DNA of 64,000 nucleotides from Afipia sp. OHSU_II-C1 (GTDB lineage Bacteria; Pseudomonadota; Alphaproteobacteria; Rhizobiales; Xanthobacteraceae): the NCBI RefSeq assembly GCF_000497575.1, contig NZ_APJI01000002.1:1-64000 (forward strand), written 5' to 3'. This document shows, one piece after another, positions 51,593-60,284 of the stretch. Position numbers and translations under genes: made by a program. Numbering within the stretch: the first letter of the stretch is position 1; each line of letters opens with the position of its first letter. The notes beneath the pieces are model-generated. The model saw nothing but the letters and a program-made list of their open reading frames with translations, made no database searches and was not told where the DNA came from.

Positions 51593-53716
51593 TTATTCCG
51601 CCGCGATGACGTGCGGCTGATCTTCGTCGCCGTCACCCAACACTTCATCGTCGTCTTCGCCGAGGAACGCGGGCAGTGGCTCGCCTTCGGCCTGTTGGGC
51701 CGCATCGGTCTCGGCAAGACGGAGCGGCTCGGGCAGCCAGCCGGTGTCCCCGAGCAGGCGCTCGGCCTCCCGCGCCATGTCGGCCTTCTTCAGGTGGTCG
51801 ATGAGTTGCGCGGACGGCTCACCTTTCGCTTCGCGCACCGCTTCGAGGATGCGGGGCTTGGTGATGCGGCCAAGATAGTTGTCAACCGTCGGCTTCCACC
51901 CAACCGCCACCATGTCGAGCCCGACCGCACGCGCCAGGACGTCGGCTTGGTCGAGCCGACGACGCACGCCGTGGGCGGAGACACGGCCTTCATTGTAGCG
52001 GTTGGCCGGCTCGTAGAGCGCGTTGACGGCGGATGATGCGCAGTATGCGAACAGCGATGCCTGCGCGCTCCCGTCGAGTGCAGTGAGAGCGTCCCACAAG
52101 TCACTCTCATCCTTGGGCAAACGAGCCTTCCATCCATCATGACGCGCATCGATGGTCCGCGCCGACGTGCTCTCCTTCAGGCCGGGAGCCTGAGCGGGGA
52201 ATGTCGGCGTCCGAATCGCAATCTCCAGACAGCCGCTCGACGACGCAAAGCGGTAGAACGTCGCCAGCACGAAATTGTGCAGCACGGCCTGGAAGGCGAT
52301 CGCCGGTTCGTTCGCCAGCGCGTCACGCAGCGCGAGCGTCCGATGAGCGGTCAACTCCGTGATTAGCCGATCCGGCAGCGGCTTGACGGTGTCGTCATCG
52401 TCTTCCTCGACGGGTTCGATCGGCGCGCCGCCAACGGTGATGACCGCACGCTGGACCGAGCCAGCGACGGTTTGTCCGTTGCCCGTCTGTCCTTCGGCTG
52501 CAGCGTCAGCCTCGGAATCCGGATCGCCGACCACTGACGCTTCATCCTCCGGCCGGACGTAACCGCGGTCGATCGACAGAACGCCCTCGGCGTCGATGCT
52601 GACGAACACGCCGGCGCGGGCGACGTTGGCCGGATCGTAGCGGAGCGATCGGGCATCGAAAGCGGAACGTGCTGCTTCGATTTCGCCGAGACGCTGATCG
52701 ATCTCATCGGGCAGTTCGTCGGCATCCTGGTAGTCCTGCTCGATCTTGGCGTACTCGGCATTGAGCGCCTCGAGCGTCGCCTGTTCGTCGGTCGTCAGGT
52801 CGACTGGTTCGCCGTCAAGCTCACGCAGGCCGTCGGTGTGGCCATAAGGGAAGTCGACGGCCACCGCGATCCACTTCCAACCCTCGGCAGCGATGGTCTC
52901 GGCTTCGGCCTTGAGTTTCTCGGTGACCAGGCGGTCGAGCAGCGGCACGTCCTGAAGCCAGCCGCCATCGTCATGCTCGAAGAGATCGCGCATCACGGCG
53001 CCGCCGGCCTGCTCGTAGGCAGCGAGCCCAATGAATTGGGCACGCCGATCGGATGCCCGCACGGTATTCTCCGTGAGCATCCGGCGGATCTGGTAGGGCT
53101 CATCGAGCTGGGAACTGCTCACACTGTCCCAGACCTGCTCCTGGCGCGCATGGTCGGCGACGACGGAGAAGGCCATGAGTTGTTCGAGCGTCATGTCGTC
53201 GGCGGCGTAGACGTCATGCAGTTTAGGTGACACGGAGGCGAGACGAAGCCGCTGCTTCACGATCGCAGGCGTCACGAAGTGCCGCGCAGCGATGTCCTCT
53301 TCGCTCATGCCGCCGTCGCGCAGGAGCTTGAACGTTCGGAACTGATCGAGCGGATGCAGGCCGACCCGCTCGTCATTCTCAGCAAGTGAATCATCTTCCG
53401 CGATGCCGCCATCCCGCACCACACAAGGGACAGGCTGCGTTTTCGCCATTCGCTTCTGCTTTACCAGCAGTTCGAGCGCGCGGTAGCGTCGCCCGCCGGC
53501 GGGCACTTCGAACATCCCGGTCTCCACGCCGTCAGCGTCGACGACCGCCCGAACATTTAGGCTTTGCAGTAAGGTTCGCTGAGCGATGCTCTCGGCGAGT
53601 TGGTCAACCGAGATGCCGGCCTTCACGCGCCGGACGTTGGACTGGCTGAGCACCAGCTTGTTGAAGGGAATATCGCGGGAGGGACTGAGCTTGATCTTCT
53701 GTACGGCGCTTGCCAT
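51593..53716 (-). CDS. ParB/RepB/Spo0J-family nuclease-like partition protein
   Basis: A 707-residue protein. The N-terminal ParB domain has SQSNVRRVKAGISVDQLAESI, LQSLNVRAV, FEVPAGGRRYRALELLVKQ and NDERVGLHPLDQFRTFKLL (Arg-rich CTP/DNA-binding motif), then an HTH around IAARHFVTPAIVKQRLRLASVSPKL. A long acidic, helical C-terminal extension with a D/E-rich stretch (EPVEEDDDDTV and the tail GEDDDEVLGDGDEDQ) follows. This large ParB type accompanies the helicase and is thought to act in DNA maintenance rather than classical partition. The start at 53716 fits; a structured leader precedes it. Confidence 0.88.
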   Translation of the reverse strand: MASAVQKIKLSPSRDIPFNKLVLSQSNVRRVKAGISVDQLAESIAQRTLLQSLNVRAVVDADGVETGMFEVPAGGRRYRALELLVKQKRMAKTQPVPCVVRDGGIAEDDSLAENDERVGLHPLDQFRTFKLLRDGGMSEEDIAARHFVTPAIVKQRLRLASVSPKLHDVYAADDMTLEQLMAFSVVADHARQEQVWDSVSSSQLDEPYQIRRMLTENTVRASDRRAQFIGLAAYEQAGGAVMRDLFEHDDGGWLQDVPLLDRLVTEKLKAEAETIAAEGWKWIAVAVDFPYGHTDGLRELDGEPVDLTTDEQATLEALNAEYAKIEQDYQDADELPDEIDQRLGEIEAARSAFDARSLRYDPANVARAGVFVSIDAEGVLSIDRGYVRPEDEASVVGDPDSEADAAAEGQTGNGQTVAGSVQRAVITVGGAPIEPVEEDDDDTVKPLPDRLITELTAHRTLALRDALANEPAIAFQAVLHNFVLATFYRFASSSGCLEIAIRTPTFPAQAPGLKESTSARTIDARHDGWKARLPKDESDLWDALTALDGSAQASLFAYCASSAVNALYEPANRYNEGRVSAHGVRRRLDQADVLARAVGLDMVAVGWKPTVDNYLGRITKPRILEAVREAKGEPSAQLIDHLKKADMAREAERLLGDTGWLPEPLRLAETDAAQQAEGEPLPAFLGEDDDEVLGDGDEDQPHVIAAE

Positions 53717-53800
53717 GTCGGATTCTCCACGACGGGCGGCCGGAGACTCTCTCTCGACCTCCAACCCGTCACGAAAACTCCGGCCCGCCTCTTACTCTCG
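53717..53800 (-). promoter_or_regulatory. Structured 5' leader of the ParB-like gene
   Basis: On the minus strand, GACGGG (53765-53770) pairs with CCCGTC (53731-53736) and an inner GGAG/CTCC pair closes the loop. The distal arm is followed at once by GGAGAA, the ribosome site. The same arrangement, with different bases in the inner stem, precedes ardC. The rest of the gap up to 53986 holds nothing I recognise. Confidence 0.6.
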
Positions 53801-53986
53801 GGCGGCTCGCTTCGGACTCAGGTGGATGGGCTCTGAAACGCGAGATTTGCGGGATGCGCCGCGCCGCGAGCGTGCGTAATCTGCGAAACGAGCATTTCGA
53901 CACGGCGTCGAGTGTTCGGATGCCCGCAGGCGCTAACCCGTTTCGAAAACATGCCGTAATTCATGCGGTGGGGCCGCATGCGCTCA

Positions 53987-54943
53987 CTATGCAGCTTCCC
54001 GACCACCGTCACCTTCCGATCCGGCGGTCGCCTCATCGGTGTCGGGCCGAAAACCGAGGATGAAGTCGGCTGCCTTCGACGCGGCGCTGGCGGCACGTAC
54101 GATGGCGCGGTTGTCCTCTCGCAAGACCTCGAGCCACGATCCAATGTAGTCGGCATGGCGGACGGTCGGCACGATGCCGAGGGAGGCACACGAGAACGCG
54201 GCACACAGTTCGGCGATTAGCTCTTCTAAGGCGTATTTCTTCGAGCCGAACGAGCCGGAAAGATCGCGGTTGAGGCGGGAGCGATGACCGCTTGCGTGTC
54301 CCAACTCATGCAGCGCCGTGCGGTGCCAGTTGATCGGCTCGAAGTAAGCGGCGGGCGGCGGCACCTGTACATAATCTTCCGACGGAAGATAGAAGGCGCG
54401 GTTGCCGCCGATCCGGAAGTCGATGCCGGTGGCCTTGATCAACGCTTCAACCTGCGGCTCAACCACGCCGGGCGGAGGCGCGGCGGTTGCGATCTGCGTG
54501 GGCAAGTCGTCACATTGATCGGTGTTGAAGACCGTGAAGCGCTTCAGGAACGGAATCGCATGGACCTCTTCGCCGGCGTCGATGGCGCGCCTCTTCTCGC
54601 CATCGGGAACGAAGCGGTCGGCATAGACGACGGTGGTGCCGCGCTCGCCCTTGCGGACATGGCCGCCGAGCGATAGCGCCTGGCGGAAGGTGAGCCAGCT
54701 CTGGCCGGAGAAACCGCGCTCGATCACGGCGCCCCACAGAATCAGGACATTGATGCCACTGTACCGTCGGCTAGTGGAGGCATTCTGCGGCATGGCGAGC
54801 GAAGCCTTCGCCGCGGCCGTTCCCCACGGCTGAACCCAGGGCACACGCCCTGCTTCCAGTTCGGCGATGATCTCGTTGGTGATGTCCTCGTAGAATCCGG
54901 TCCGGCCAGCGCCGGTCCGGGCGTTGCGGTCATGTCTCGGCAT
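53987..54943 (-). CDS. ardC: ArdC-type antirestriction protein
   Basis: A 318-residue ArdC protein. The N-terminal single-stranded-DNA-binding domain has FYEDITNEIIAELEAGRVPWVQPW, SGINVLILWGAVIERGFSGQSWLTFRQALSLGG and VRKGERGTTVVYADRF. The C-terminal zinc-metalloprotease-like domain carries HRTALHELGHASGH (HExxH) and EELIAELCAAFSC. ArdC protects incoming single-stranded DNA against restriction and is expressed early after transfer. It has a structured leader like the ParB gene. It is the last element gene with a recognised function on this side. Confidence 0.92.
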   Translation of the reverse strand: MPRHDRNARTGAGRTGFYEDITNEIIAELEAGRVPWVQPWGTAAAKASLAMPQNASTSRRYSGINVLILWGAVIERGFSGQSWLTFRQALSLGGHVRKGERGTTVVYADRFVPDGEKRRAIDAGEEVHAIPFLKRFTVFNTDQCDDLPTQIATAAPPPGVVEPQVEALIKATGIDFRIGGNRAFYLPSEDYVQVPPPAAYFEPINWHRTALHELGHASGHRSRLNRDLSGSFGSKKYALEELIAELCAAFSCASLGIVPTVRHADYIGSWLEVLREDNRAIVRAASAASKAADFILGFRPDTDEATAGSEGDGGREAA

Positions 54944-55030
54944 CGCGGTTCTCCGCGACGGGCGCCGCGAGCCTCTCCCGCGGCCTTCAACCCGTCACGG
55001 CCAAACCGGCCGGCACTCTCACTTTCCTGT
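54944..55030 (-). promoter_or_regulatory. Structured 5' leader of ardC
   Basis: On the minus strand GACGGG (54991-54996) pairs with CCCGTC (54957-54962); inside, GCCGCG/CGCGGC (54964-54969 and 54979-54984) forms a second stem. GGAGAA follows before the ATG at 54943. The outer stem sequence is identical to that before the ParB gene while the inner stem differs but still pairs. Confidence 0.6.
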
Positions 55031-55085
55031 TGCGACAGCCGCTTGCGCCGCCTGATTCGAGAGCGGCAGAGGAACCGCAGTCGCC

Positions 55086-55170
55086 GCGTCAGGGATGGAA
55101 GCCCGAAGGGTGAAGACCCGGCACGCCGGGGCTTCAGCAAAGCCGACAGCCCGGTCCCGGAGGGAGACGC
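55086..55170. ncRNA. Candidate structured RNA at the element edge
   Basis: An 85-base block closed by GCGTC (55086) and GACGC (55166). Inside, GAAGCCC (55098) pairs with GGGCTTC (55129), enclosing GGGT-GAAG-ACCC (55108-55119) and a small CGG/CCG hairpin; a further TCC-CGGA-GGGA hairpin lies near the 3' side. This nested multibranch layout is more than chance would give in a gene-free gap between ardC and the next genes. The strand and function are unknown. Confidence 0.4.
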
Positions 55171-55197
55171 ACTTCAAAAGTCGTTAAAGGCTTGCAG

Positions 55198-55800
55198 CTA
55201 TTCGTACAGCCCCCAATTCCGGTCGGGGTCATTGCGCCGATTGTCTGCCTCGGGAGGAATTGTCTCGGAATGGCGTGGCTGACCGTCCGATCCAATCCAA
55301 TCGAATCGCACACGCCAGCCGGTGTTCTTGCCGCTGTTACTTTTGTAACCGATGACCTGCTTGTGCACGGTGATGCCTGCCAGCACCATCGTTCCTGAAC
55401 CCGGCCCGATGCTTGCGATGAAGACACTGTCGATTAAACGATGATTGGTCAGATCATTCTCCAGGATCAGCGAGGAATCCTTGACTGCTTGTTCGCGTCG
55501 TGTCCGTTCAGCGATCTGTCTCCTCAGTTCATCGCCTTGCGCGAGATACGCCTGCGCTTCTGGCGCTGCAATTGGTACCGCGCCTTTCTTCATTGGCAGG
55601 AGACCTTCTTTATACGCCGCTAGAATCGCAGCGGCAGCGTCGGGTCCGACCTCGAGGACAGCGTCGAGCCAGCTGTTGTCGCGCCAGCGAATATCGGCGC
55701 GCTCATCTTTCGATAGCAGATCCCCTTCAAGAATAAGCGTTCTTGCCTTTCGTGGGCGAACGCCCGGAAGATCATTGAGGAAATTCGAAAGCGAGCGCAT
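55198..55800 (-). CDS. Unknown protein with coiled-coil middle, AbiE neighbour
   Basis: A 200-residue protein starting at the ATG at 55800, 8 bases after the preceding gene's stop. No family recognised. The N-terminus is a basic helix (FLNDLPGVRPRKARTLILEGD). The middle contains EAQAYLAQGDELRRQIAERTRREQAV, probably a helix or coiled coil. The C-terminal part is strand-rich, with VLAGITVHKQVIGYKSNSGKN and WRVRFDWIGSDGQPRHSETIPPE. It is probably the last gene of a four-gene minus-strand unit with the AbiE-like pair. Confidence 0.6.
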   Translation of the reverse strand: MRSLSNFLNDLPGVRPRKARTLILEGDLLSKDERADIRWRDNSWLDAVLEVGPDAAAAILAAYKEGLLPMKKGAVPIAAPEAQAYLAQGDELRRQIAERTRREQAVKDSSLILENDLTNHRLIDSVFIASIGPGSGTMVLAGITVHKQVIGYKSNSGKNTGWRVRFDWIGSDGQPRHSETIPPEADNRRNDPDRNWGLYE

Positions 55801-55807
55801 TAATACA

Positions 55808-56584
55808 TCACCGTCGGGTTGGCACGCGGTTGGCGGCACGGAGAGGTTGCCGCCATTCCGCGCAACCGGTAAGCGAAGAGAAGTCGGCTTCTGAAAAACA
55901 AACGATTCGCCGGATGTTTTCGGCCGGCAAGGGCTTTCTTATGCGATCTTCGTGGTCGACTGGCTCGCGCGTTCGAAAGCCGCGACGCTTCAAGAATCGG
56001 CGGACGATCTTGAACGATAGACCGCCATGTTTGCCGAGCGAGGCAATCGGAATATCGGCTTCAATCACACACGGTTTCCCGATGACGCTGATGGCTGGCG
56101 ATGTGATCGGATCGCGCTCATGCGAATTGTAGAGAGCCTCGCCACCCCAATGACGGAAGAATCGCTCAATCCCGCTCTCGCCCGCGAGCCGTGGATGGAA
56201 GAAGCAAAACCAGACCATCCCGGCGCGGTTCGCGTCGCCGCTCTGGTTCGTTGCCTTTAGCCTCACCGCGATTTCAGGCACCAACTCGCCGGACGCCACG
56301 AGCGCATCGATACGACGGTCGAGTAAGGCGGTGTTGGGAAGTTGCATCCCGTCGCGCGCAATCTGATCGATTTCGGCATCCGTGAGGCGCGTGCAATGCC
56401 AGCCGGTAATCGCATAAGGCTGCAAGACGTCGATCAGACCGTAGATCGCTTCGTCATAGGCGGGCGCGGCGACATTACCTCTTTCCCAGCCCAGGAACAG
56501 ATCATGGCGCGCATCAAGATAGGACCGCAGATCGGTTGGCCACGATGCTGGTCTGTGCAGGTCGATCAGCGTCATCGGCACCAT
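55808..56584 (-). CDS. Unknown protein between the AbiE-like pair and 55198 gene
   Basis: A 258-residue soluble protein starting at the ATG at 56584, which has GGAGAGG five bases upstream, 10 bases after the nucleotidyltransferase stop. Notable motifs are ITGWHCTRLTDAEIDQI, MVWFCFFHPRLA, GIERFFRHWGGEALYNSHE and IGKPCVIEADIPIASL. A conserved-looking H.TR.T start and a Y-N-S-H block hint at an enzyme such as an ADP-ribosyltransferase fold, but I cannot support this. It probably forms part of the same transcript as the AbiE-like genes. Confidence 0.6.
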   Translation of the reverse strand: MVPMTLIDLHRPASWPTDLRSYLDARHDLFLGWERGNVAAPAYDEAIYGLIDVLQPYAITGWHCTRLTDAEIDQIARDGMQLPNTALLDRRIDALVASGELVPEIAVRLKATNQSGDANRAGMVWFCFFHPRLAGESGIERFFRHWGGEALYNSHERDPITSPAISVIGKPCVIEADIPIASLGKHGGLSFKIVRRFLKRRGFRTREPVDHEDRIRKPLPAENIRRIVCFSEADFSSLTGCAEWRQPLRAANRVPTRR

Positions 56585-56594
56585 GGCCTCTCCG

Positions 56595-57491
56595 CTAGCC
56601 GATCTTCTTCACGAGCTGCTCGATCACGTCCGTGACCCGGCGTTGCCGCAACTGCCTCGCCTCACGCTGCTCGGCGTCCTCGCTCTCACTCAATTCGAAG
56701 CGTGCGACAGCAATCGGACCGTCCTTGCGATAGCCCTCAGCCTTGTCGTCCGTTGCAAACCGCCTGGTCAGGATCGCAAGGGCTTCCTTGACGACAGCCG
56801 CATGCTTGCCGCCGAGCGCCTCGCGAAACGCGGCCGCGACGGCATCCATCCCTTCCGGCGCATTCTCAATGCAGTAGATCAGATCGTGAGCGTCCTTGCG
56901 TTCGAATCTCTGATCGAACGCGAATGCCTTAAGACAGGTGAAGCTTACGATGTCGGCGTGCTTGACTTCCTCGGTCACGATCCCATTGCCACCCAAAAGC
57001 TCGGCCTGGATCTCCACCGTCTTGTAGAGGTCAAACACCATCGACGAATGGGGAATATTGAGTGCCGAGATCGTGCCGTCCGTCGGCAGCGGCTGAACCT
57101 TCCCGCCGGCGATCTCCGGCGCGTCGGCAAGCAGTTCCAGCACCATGAGGGCACCACTGTCGGTACGGGCCTGCCAACGCCAGGACAGCATTTGTCCTTT
57201 ATCGTTCTTGGCACGTTCGAATCCCATCTTCTTCAGGTTGTCTTCGAGCGTATGGTACGCATCGGTGTCCGTCAAAATCTGCAGATCGATGACGATATCG
57301 ACGTCGAGCGTGCCCGCATGTGGGGGCACAGCGGGCGGCTTTGCTGACACCAAGTAGCGTGGCGTCAGGCCGCCCACCAGGAAGACGGACTTCTTCCACG
57401 GTCCCAATCCTCGAAGCAGGGTTATGAGGACCCGCTCGCAGTCGTCAGTGTACTTGTCGGCATAGCCGTCGAGGGTGGCGGGCTTGGCCAT
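56595..57491 (-). CDS. AbiEii-like nucleotidyltransferase
   Basis: A 298-residue protein with an NTase fold: VFLVGGLTPRYL (near 36-47, the GG start of the palm), GTLDVDIVIDLQI (catalytic DxD near 61-72) and a third acidic strand around LMVLELLADAPE. The C-terminal half is helical with KHADIVSFTCLKAFAFDQRFERKDAHDLIYC, the layout of AbiEii/AbiGii-type toxins. Its start overlaps the stop of the upstream gene (TGATG), so it is the toxin-position partner of an AbiE-like pair. Confidence 0.78.
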   Translation of the reverse strand: MAKPATLDGYADKYTDDCERVLITLLRGLGPWKKSVFLVGGLTPRYLVSAKPPAVPPHAGTLDVDIVIDLQILTDTDAYHTLEDNLKKMGFERAKNDKGQMLSWRWQARTDSGALMVLELLADAPEIAGGKVQPLPTDGTISALNIPHSSMVFDLYKTVEIQAELLGGNGIVTEEVKHADIVSFTCLKAFAFDQRFERKDAHDLIYCIENAPEGMDAVAAAFREALGGKHAAVVKEALAILTRRFATDDKAEGYRKDGPIAVARFELSESEDAEQREARQLRQRRVTDVIEQLVKKIG

Positions 57492-58594
57492 CAGAATCCG
57501 ACCTTCTCTCGTCTGACCTGTTCCGCCAGTTCCTTTGCGCGACCTTCGCTATGAATGAGATCGAGATAAACCTGAACGGGACTCGCCAGCCAAGCCCCGT
57601 CTACCCGTTCACGAAACAGCAACTCGCCCGATGTCTTGGCGTCGATGACGAAGAGATTGGCGCCTTCGTTGACGACGCGCGCGTCAAGATCACCGATGGC
57701 CTGTTCCGCGGCGGGGCCTGCCAGCAATCGGGCGCGCACCTGTGCGATGTTCGATAGAAATGGAGCGTAGCGTTGGCCAGCCGCCTCATGCGTTATCGCG
57801 TACTCAGCGCCGCGCGCTGCGCAAACTTGGTCGAGCCTTTGCACCAACTCGTCGGTACGAACCGACGGGACATAATAACGGCGCATGAACGGGGCACGCA
57901 TCGTCGAGAGCTGTTTTGTCCATGCCTCCAGAAGCGCGGTCGGCTCGCGAAGATGGCGTTCCTTGTTGGGGCCTTGACCACGGGATTCCAGCCATTCGGA
58001 ACGATCCAGATCCGTCAGCACTTGGGATGCAGTGGCCGACGACACCTCAGCAAGCTTTGCAAGCTCTTTGACACCGAACCATTCCGTGCGTCGCATCAGA
58101 AGCGCATGCAGAACCTGCGAACGGCGTCCCGAAAACAGCGACCGCATGGACTTCATCAGGGACTTGGGTGGCGGCTTTTCGATGTAGAGGTAGGCGCCTT
58201 CAGCCGGCACGTAGAGGCTTCCGCCGCTATCGAAGTATCCCACCCGCTCTTCTTTCAGAAGCTCTTTGGCGCCCGGGGAAATCGATACGGCAAGCAACAG
58301 AGGGACAATTTCCTTCGCGTTCGATCCGTGTGCCCAACGGTTCCTGAATTCCTTGAGACGCCATAGAAGCTGGCGCGCGTCCCTCGGATAGAGAGACTTT
58401 TTCGCTTCCACGAGCAGGGTGAGGCTTTTGCCGGCAACCCAAAGATCGACCTTGGCGTCGTAACGGTGGTCCGGACCCGAAGTGACCCAAGACCCAGGCT
58501 CCACATCGGCGCGCACCTCCGGCAAGGCCCGAAGGGCCTCCACAAACTGGTCGACGAGCTGTCGCTCAGTCGCTTCGGCCTCGATCATCATCAT
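57491..58594 (-). CDS. AbiEi-like protein with nuclease-like N-terminal domain and HTH
   Basis: A 367-residue protein. I use ATG 58594, 12 bases after AGGAAA. Residues 1 to about 130 look like a PD-(D/E)xK fold: YDAKVDLWVAGKSLTLLVEAKKSLYPRDARQLLWRL (D...EAK). The middle is a winged HTH (WFGVKELAKLAEVSSATASQVLTDLDRSEWLESRGQG), and the C-terminal part (RRYYVPSVRTDELVQRLDQV, HEAAGQRYAPFLSNIAQVRARLL) resembles the substrate-binding part of AbiEi antitoxins. It probably represses the operon and neutralises the nucleotidyltransferase. The nuclease-like front end is unusual for an antitoxin. Confidence 0.72.
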   Translation of the reverse strand: MMMIEAEATERQLVDQFVEALRALPEVRADVEPGSWVTSGPDHRYDAKVDLWVAGKSLTLLVEAKKSLYPRDARQLLWRLKEFRNRWAHGSNAKEIVPLLLAVSISPGAKELLKEERVGYFDSGGSLYVPAEGAYLYIEKPPPKSLMKSMRSLFSGRRSQVLHALLMRRTEWFGVKELAKLAEVSSATASQVLTDLDRSEWLESRGQGPNKERHLREPTALLEAWTKQLSTMRAPFMRRYYVPSVRTDELVQRLDQVCAARGAEYAITHEAAGQRYAPFLSNIAQVRARLLAGPAAEQAIGDLDARVVNEGANLFVIDAKTSGELLFRERVDGAWLASPVQVYLDLIHSEGRAKELAEQVRREKVGF

Positions 58595-58889
58595 TTGGCG
58601 ATCTTTCCTGAACAGCAAATATCATATAATCATGGAATATTCCATTGAAATAGGATATTTACTGCGCAGTGAATTTATGAAGCTTTGTCCTATTTTGAAA
58701 AAAATCTATTACTAACAATGGCTTGACCTGCTCCGCGTTCGCCGGCTGCGGTCGCAGTTTGAGTCGCGGAGGGGTTGTACCTGCCACCGGATCAGGGGGC
58801 AGAAAAAAAGTGCGACACCCCTTTCCGGTTTTTCCACGCGGTCGCGACTGAGGAAATAGGTGCCCTAGAGAATCGGAGGCGTAGCGTCG
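58595..58889. promoter_or_regulatory. Divergent intergenic region between AbiE-like and sigma/helicase operons
   Basis: This is 295 bases without a gene. The first part (58610-58720) is markedly AT-rich (runs such as TTTTGAAAAAAA around 58695), as expected for promoters of the two divergent operons. I cannot assign a -10/-35 pair with confidence. Confidence 0.5.
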
Positions 58890-59660
58890 ATGGCAGAACA
58901 GCAGGACGTGGAGGAGATCGAGGACGACGATCTCGAGGGCCCTGACGGCGGCGACGAACCTCCTTCGGGACCGAAGTCGAAAGCCGCCGCCGCGAAATCG
59001 AAGGCGCACCTGGCGAAGGTGGCTGGCGAGACGGCCGAGCTGAATGGCTTGGATCCGGCGGCGCTGAACAAAGTCCTCCGCGAGGTGATCGCCGGTTCGC
59101 GCCAGATCTCGACGGAAGCCTTGGTCCGCATCTGCGCCGGAGCCTCCCGCGCCGGAAATCGCCTGCTGGTGAACCTCTCCTTTGAGGCGGTCACCAAGAC
59201 AGCGACGCCGCTGTTGCTGTCGCAGGCCTTCGGTCAGGCCGAAGACGAGCGCAGGGAGCAGGTCCAGGAGATTCTGCTGCAGCTCTTCGCGGCGATCCGC
59301 GCAGGCAAGTCGCAGCTTCCGGAAAGGTTCTTTGCCAAATTTGCGAAGCGCCGCTCAATCGACTTGTTCCGCAGGCGCGACGCCAGGTTCGAGGCGAAGT
59401 CCGAAAGAAGCGAGCCGGTCGCGGAAGCCGATCCCGTCGACGAATTGCCGGACCTGACCCCGAGCCTTGAAGACCGCGTGCTGCTGTCGGTCGCTGTCGA
59501 CAAGCTGCCGCCCAAATTGAGAACGGCCTTCATCCAGAAGCATCAATTCGGGATGACGAAGGAAGAGATCGCAGAACAGAACGGTGTCGATGTCCGCACG
59601 GTGTACAGCTGGCTCGCAGAGGCCGCCACCTTGCTCGGACTGAAAGGAGAGGAAGAATGA
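58890..59660 (+). CDS. Sigma-70-like factor leading the helicase operon
   Basis: A 256-residue protein. The first 60 residues are acidic then A/K-rich. A helical middle includes QVQEILLQLFAAIRAGKSQLPERFFAKFAKRRSIDLFRRR, similar to sigma region 2 helices. The C-terminus has a clear sigma region 4: LPPKLRTAFIQKHQFGMTKEEIAEQNGVDVRTVYSWLAEAATLLG. It probably activates its own operon and that of the ubiquitin-like gene. Its start overlaps nothing; it is coupled by ATGA to the next gene. It could alternatively be a regulator that only borrows the region 4 HTH. Confidence 0.75.
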   Translation: MAEQQDVEEIEDDDLEGPDGGDEPPSGPKSKAAAAKSKAHLAKVAGETAELNGLDPAALNKVLREVIAGSRQISTEALVRICAGASRAGNRLLVNLSFEAVTKTATPLLLSQAFGQAEDERREQVQEILLQLFAAIRAGKSQLPERFFAKFAKRRSIDLFRRRDARFEAKSERSEPVAEADPVDELPDLTPSLEDRVLLSVAVDKLPPKLRTAFIQKHQFGMTKEEIAEQNGVDVRTVYSWLAEAATLLGLKGEEE

Positions 59661-60280
59661 CCGCAAATGCGAACCGAAAGCCTCAGCTCGATGAGGTGCT
59701 CGACGAATTCTCCGGACTGTCCAGCCCGCCCGACGCCGCGACGCTGCGCGCGTGGACGAAGGAGTATCCCGAATTCGCGCGCGAACTCGTCGCATTCGCC
59801 ACGGACTGGGTCGCCATGAACGCAGCGCGCGTCGAGCGGGCAGTGACGGCGGAGGATGTCGACGTCGTCGTCAATCGCACGATGAGCCGCGTGCAGGCCG
59901 TTCTCGACGCTGCCGAGCGCCCTGAAACGCTGACCGATCTTGCCGCCGACATCGTTGCGGCAGGGCACGATTTCGACTCGTTTCAACGGACCGTCGGTAT
60001 CGACAGGTCGATGCTGGACAGCCTTGTCATGCGCTTGGCCAAACCTGCAACCTTGCCGGCGCTGCTGGTGCGTTTGGTGGCCGGCGCACTGAACCGGCCT
60101 CTCGACGCGCTGCGCGGATACTTTCGGCTCCCTGCGCAACTTGCCGCCGCCCACAGGTCTCGTACCCGTCCCGCTCCGACCCAGGTCGATTTCGCGATGC
60201 TTGTCCAGCACTCGCAACTATCTGAGCCGGAGAAGGACCGATGGCTCAAAGAGCCACCCGATCCCGGCCTGCAGGACTGA
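59657..60280 (+). CDS. Helical regulator or antitoxin-like protein, partner of the sigma factor
   Basis: A 207-residue soluble protein; family not known to me by name. It is fully helical: DEVLDEFSGLSSPPDAATLRAW, an HTH-like core ETLTDLAADIVAAGHDFDSFQRTVGIDRSMLDSLVMRL, ATLPALLVRLVAGALNRPLDALRGYF, and a C-terminus LSEPEKDRWLKEPPD. The ATGA overlap with the sigma gene and the 4-base gap to the ImmA-helicase gene suggest stoichiometric expression. By analogy with IrrE/DdrO and ImmA/ImmR it may be the repressor or anti-sigma factor that the ImmA domain cleaves; this is inference. Confidence 0.6.
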   Translation: MTANANRKPQLDEVLDEFSGLSSPPDAATLRAWTKEYPEFARELVAFATDWVAMNAARVERAVTAEDVDVVVNRTMSRVQAVLDAAERPETLTDLAADIVAAGHDFDSFQRTVGIDRSMLDSLVMRLAKPATLPALLVRLVAGALNRPLDALRGYFRLPAQLAAAHRSRTRPAPTQVDFAMLVQHSQLSEPEKDRWLKEPPDPGLQD

Positions 60281-60284
60281 TCGG

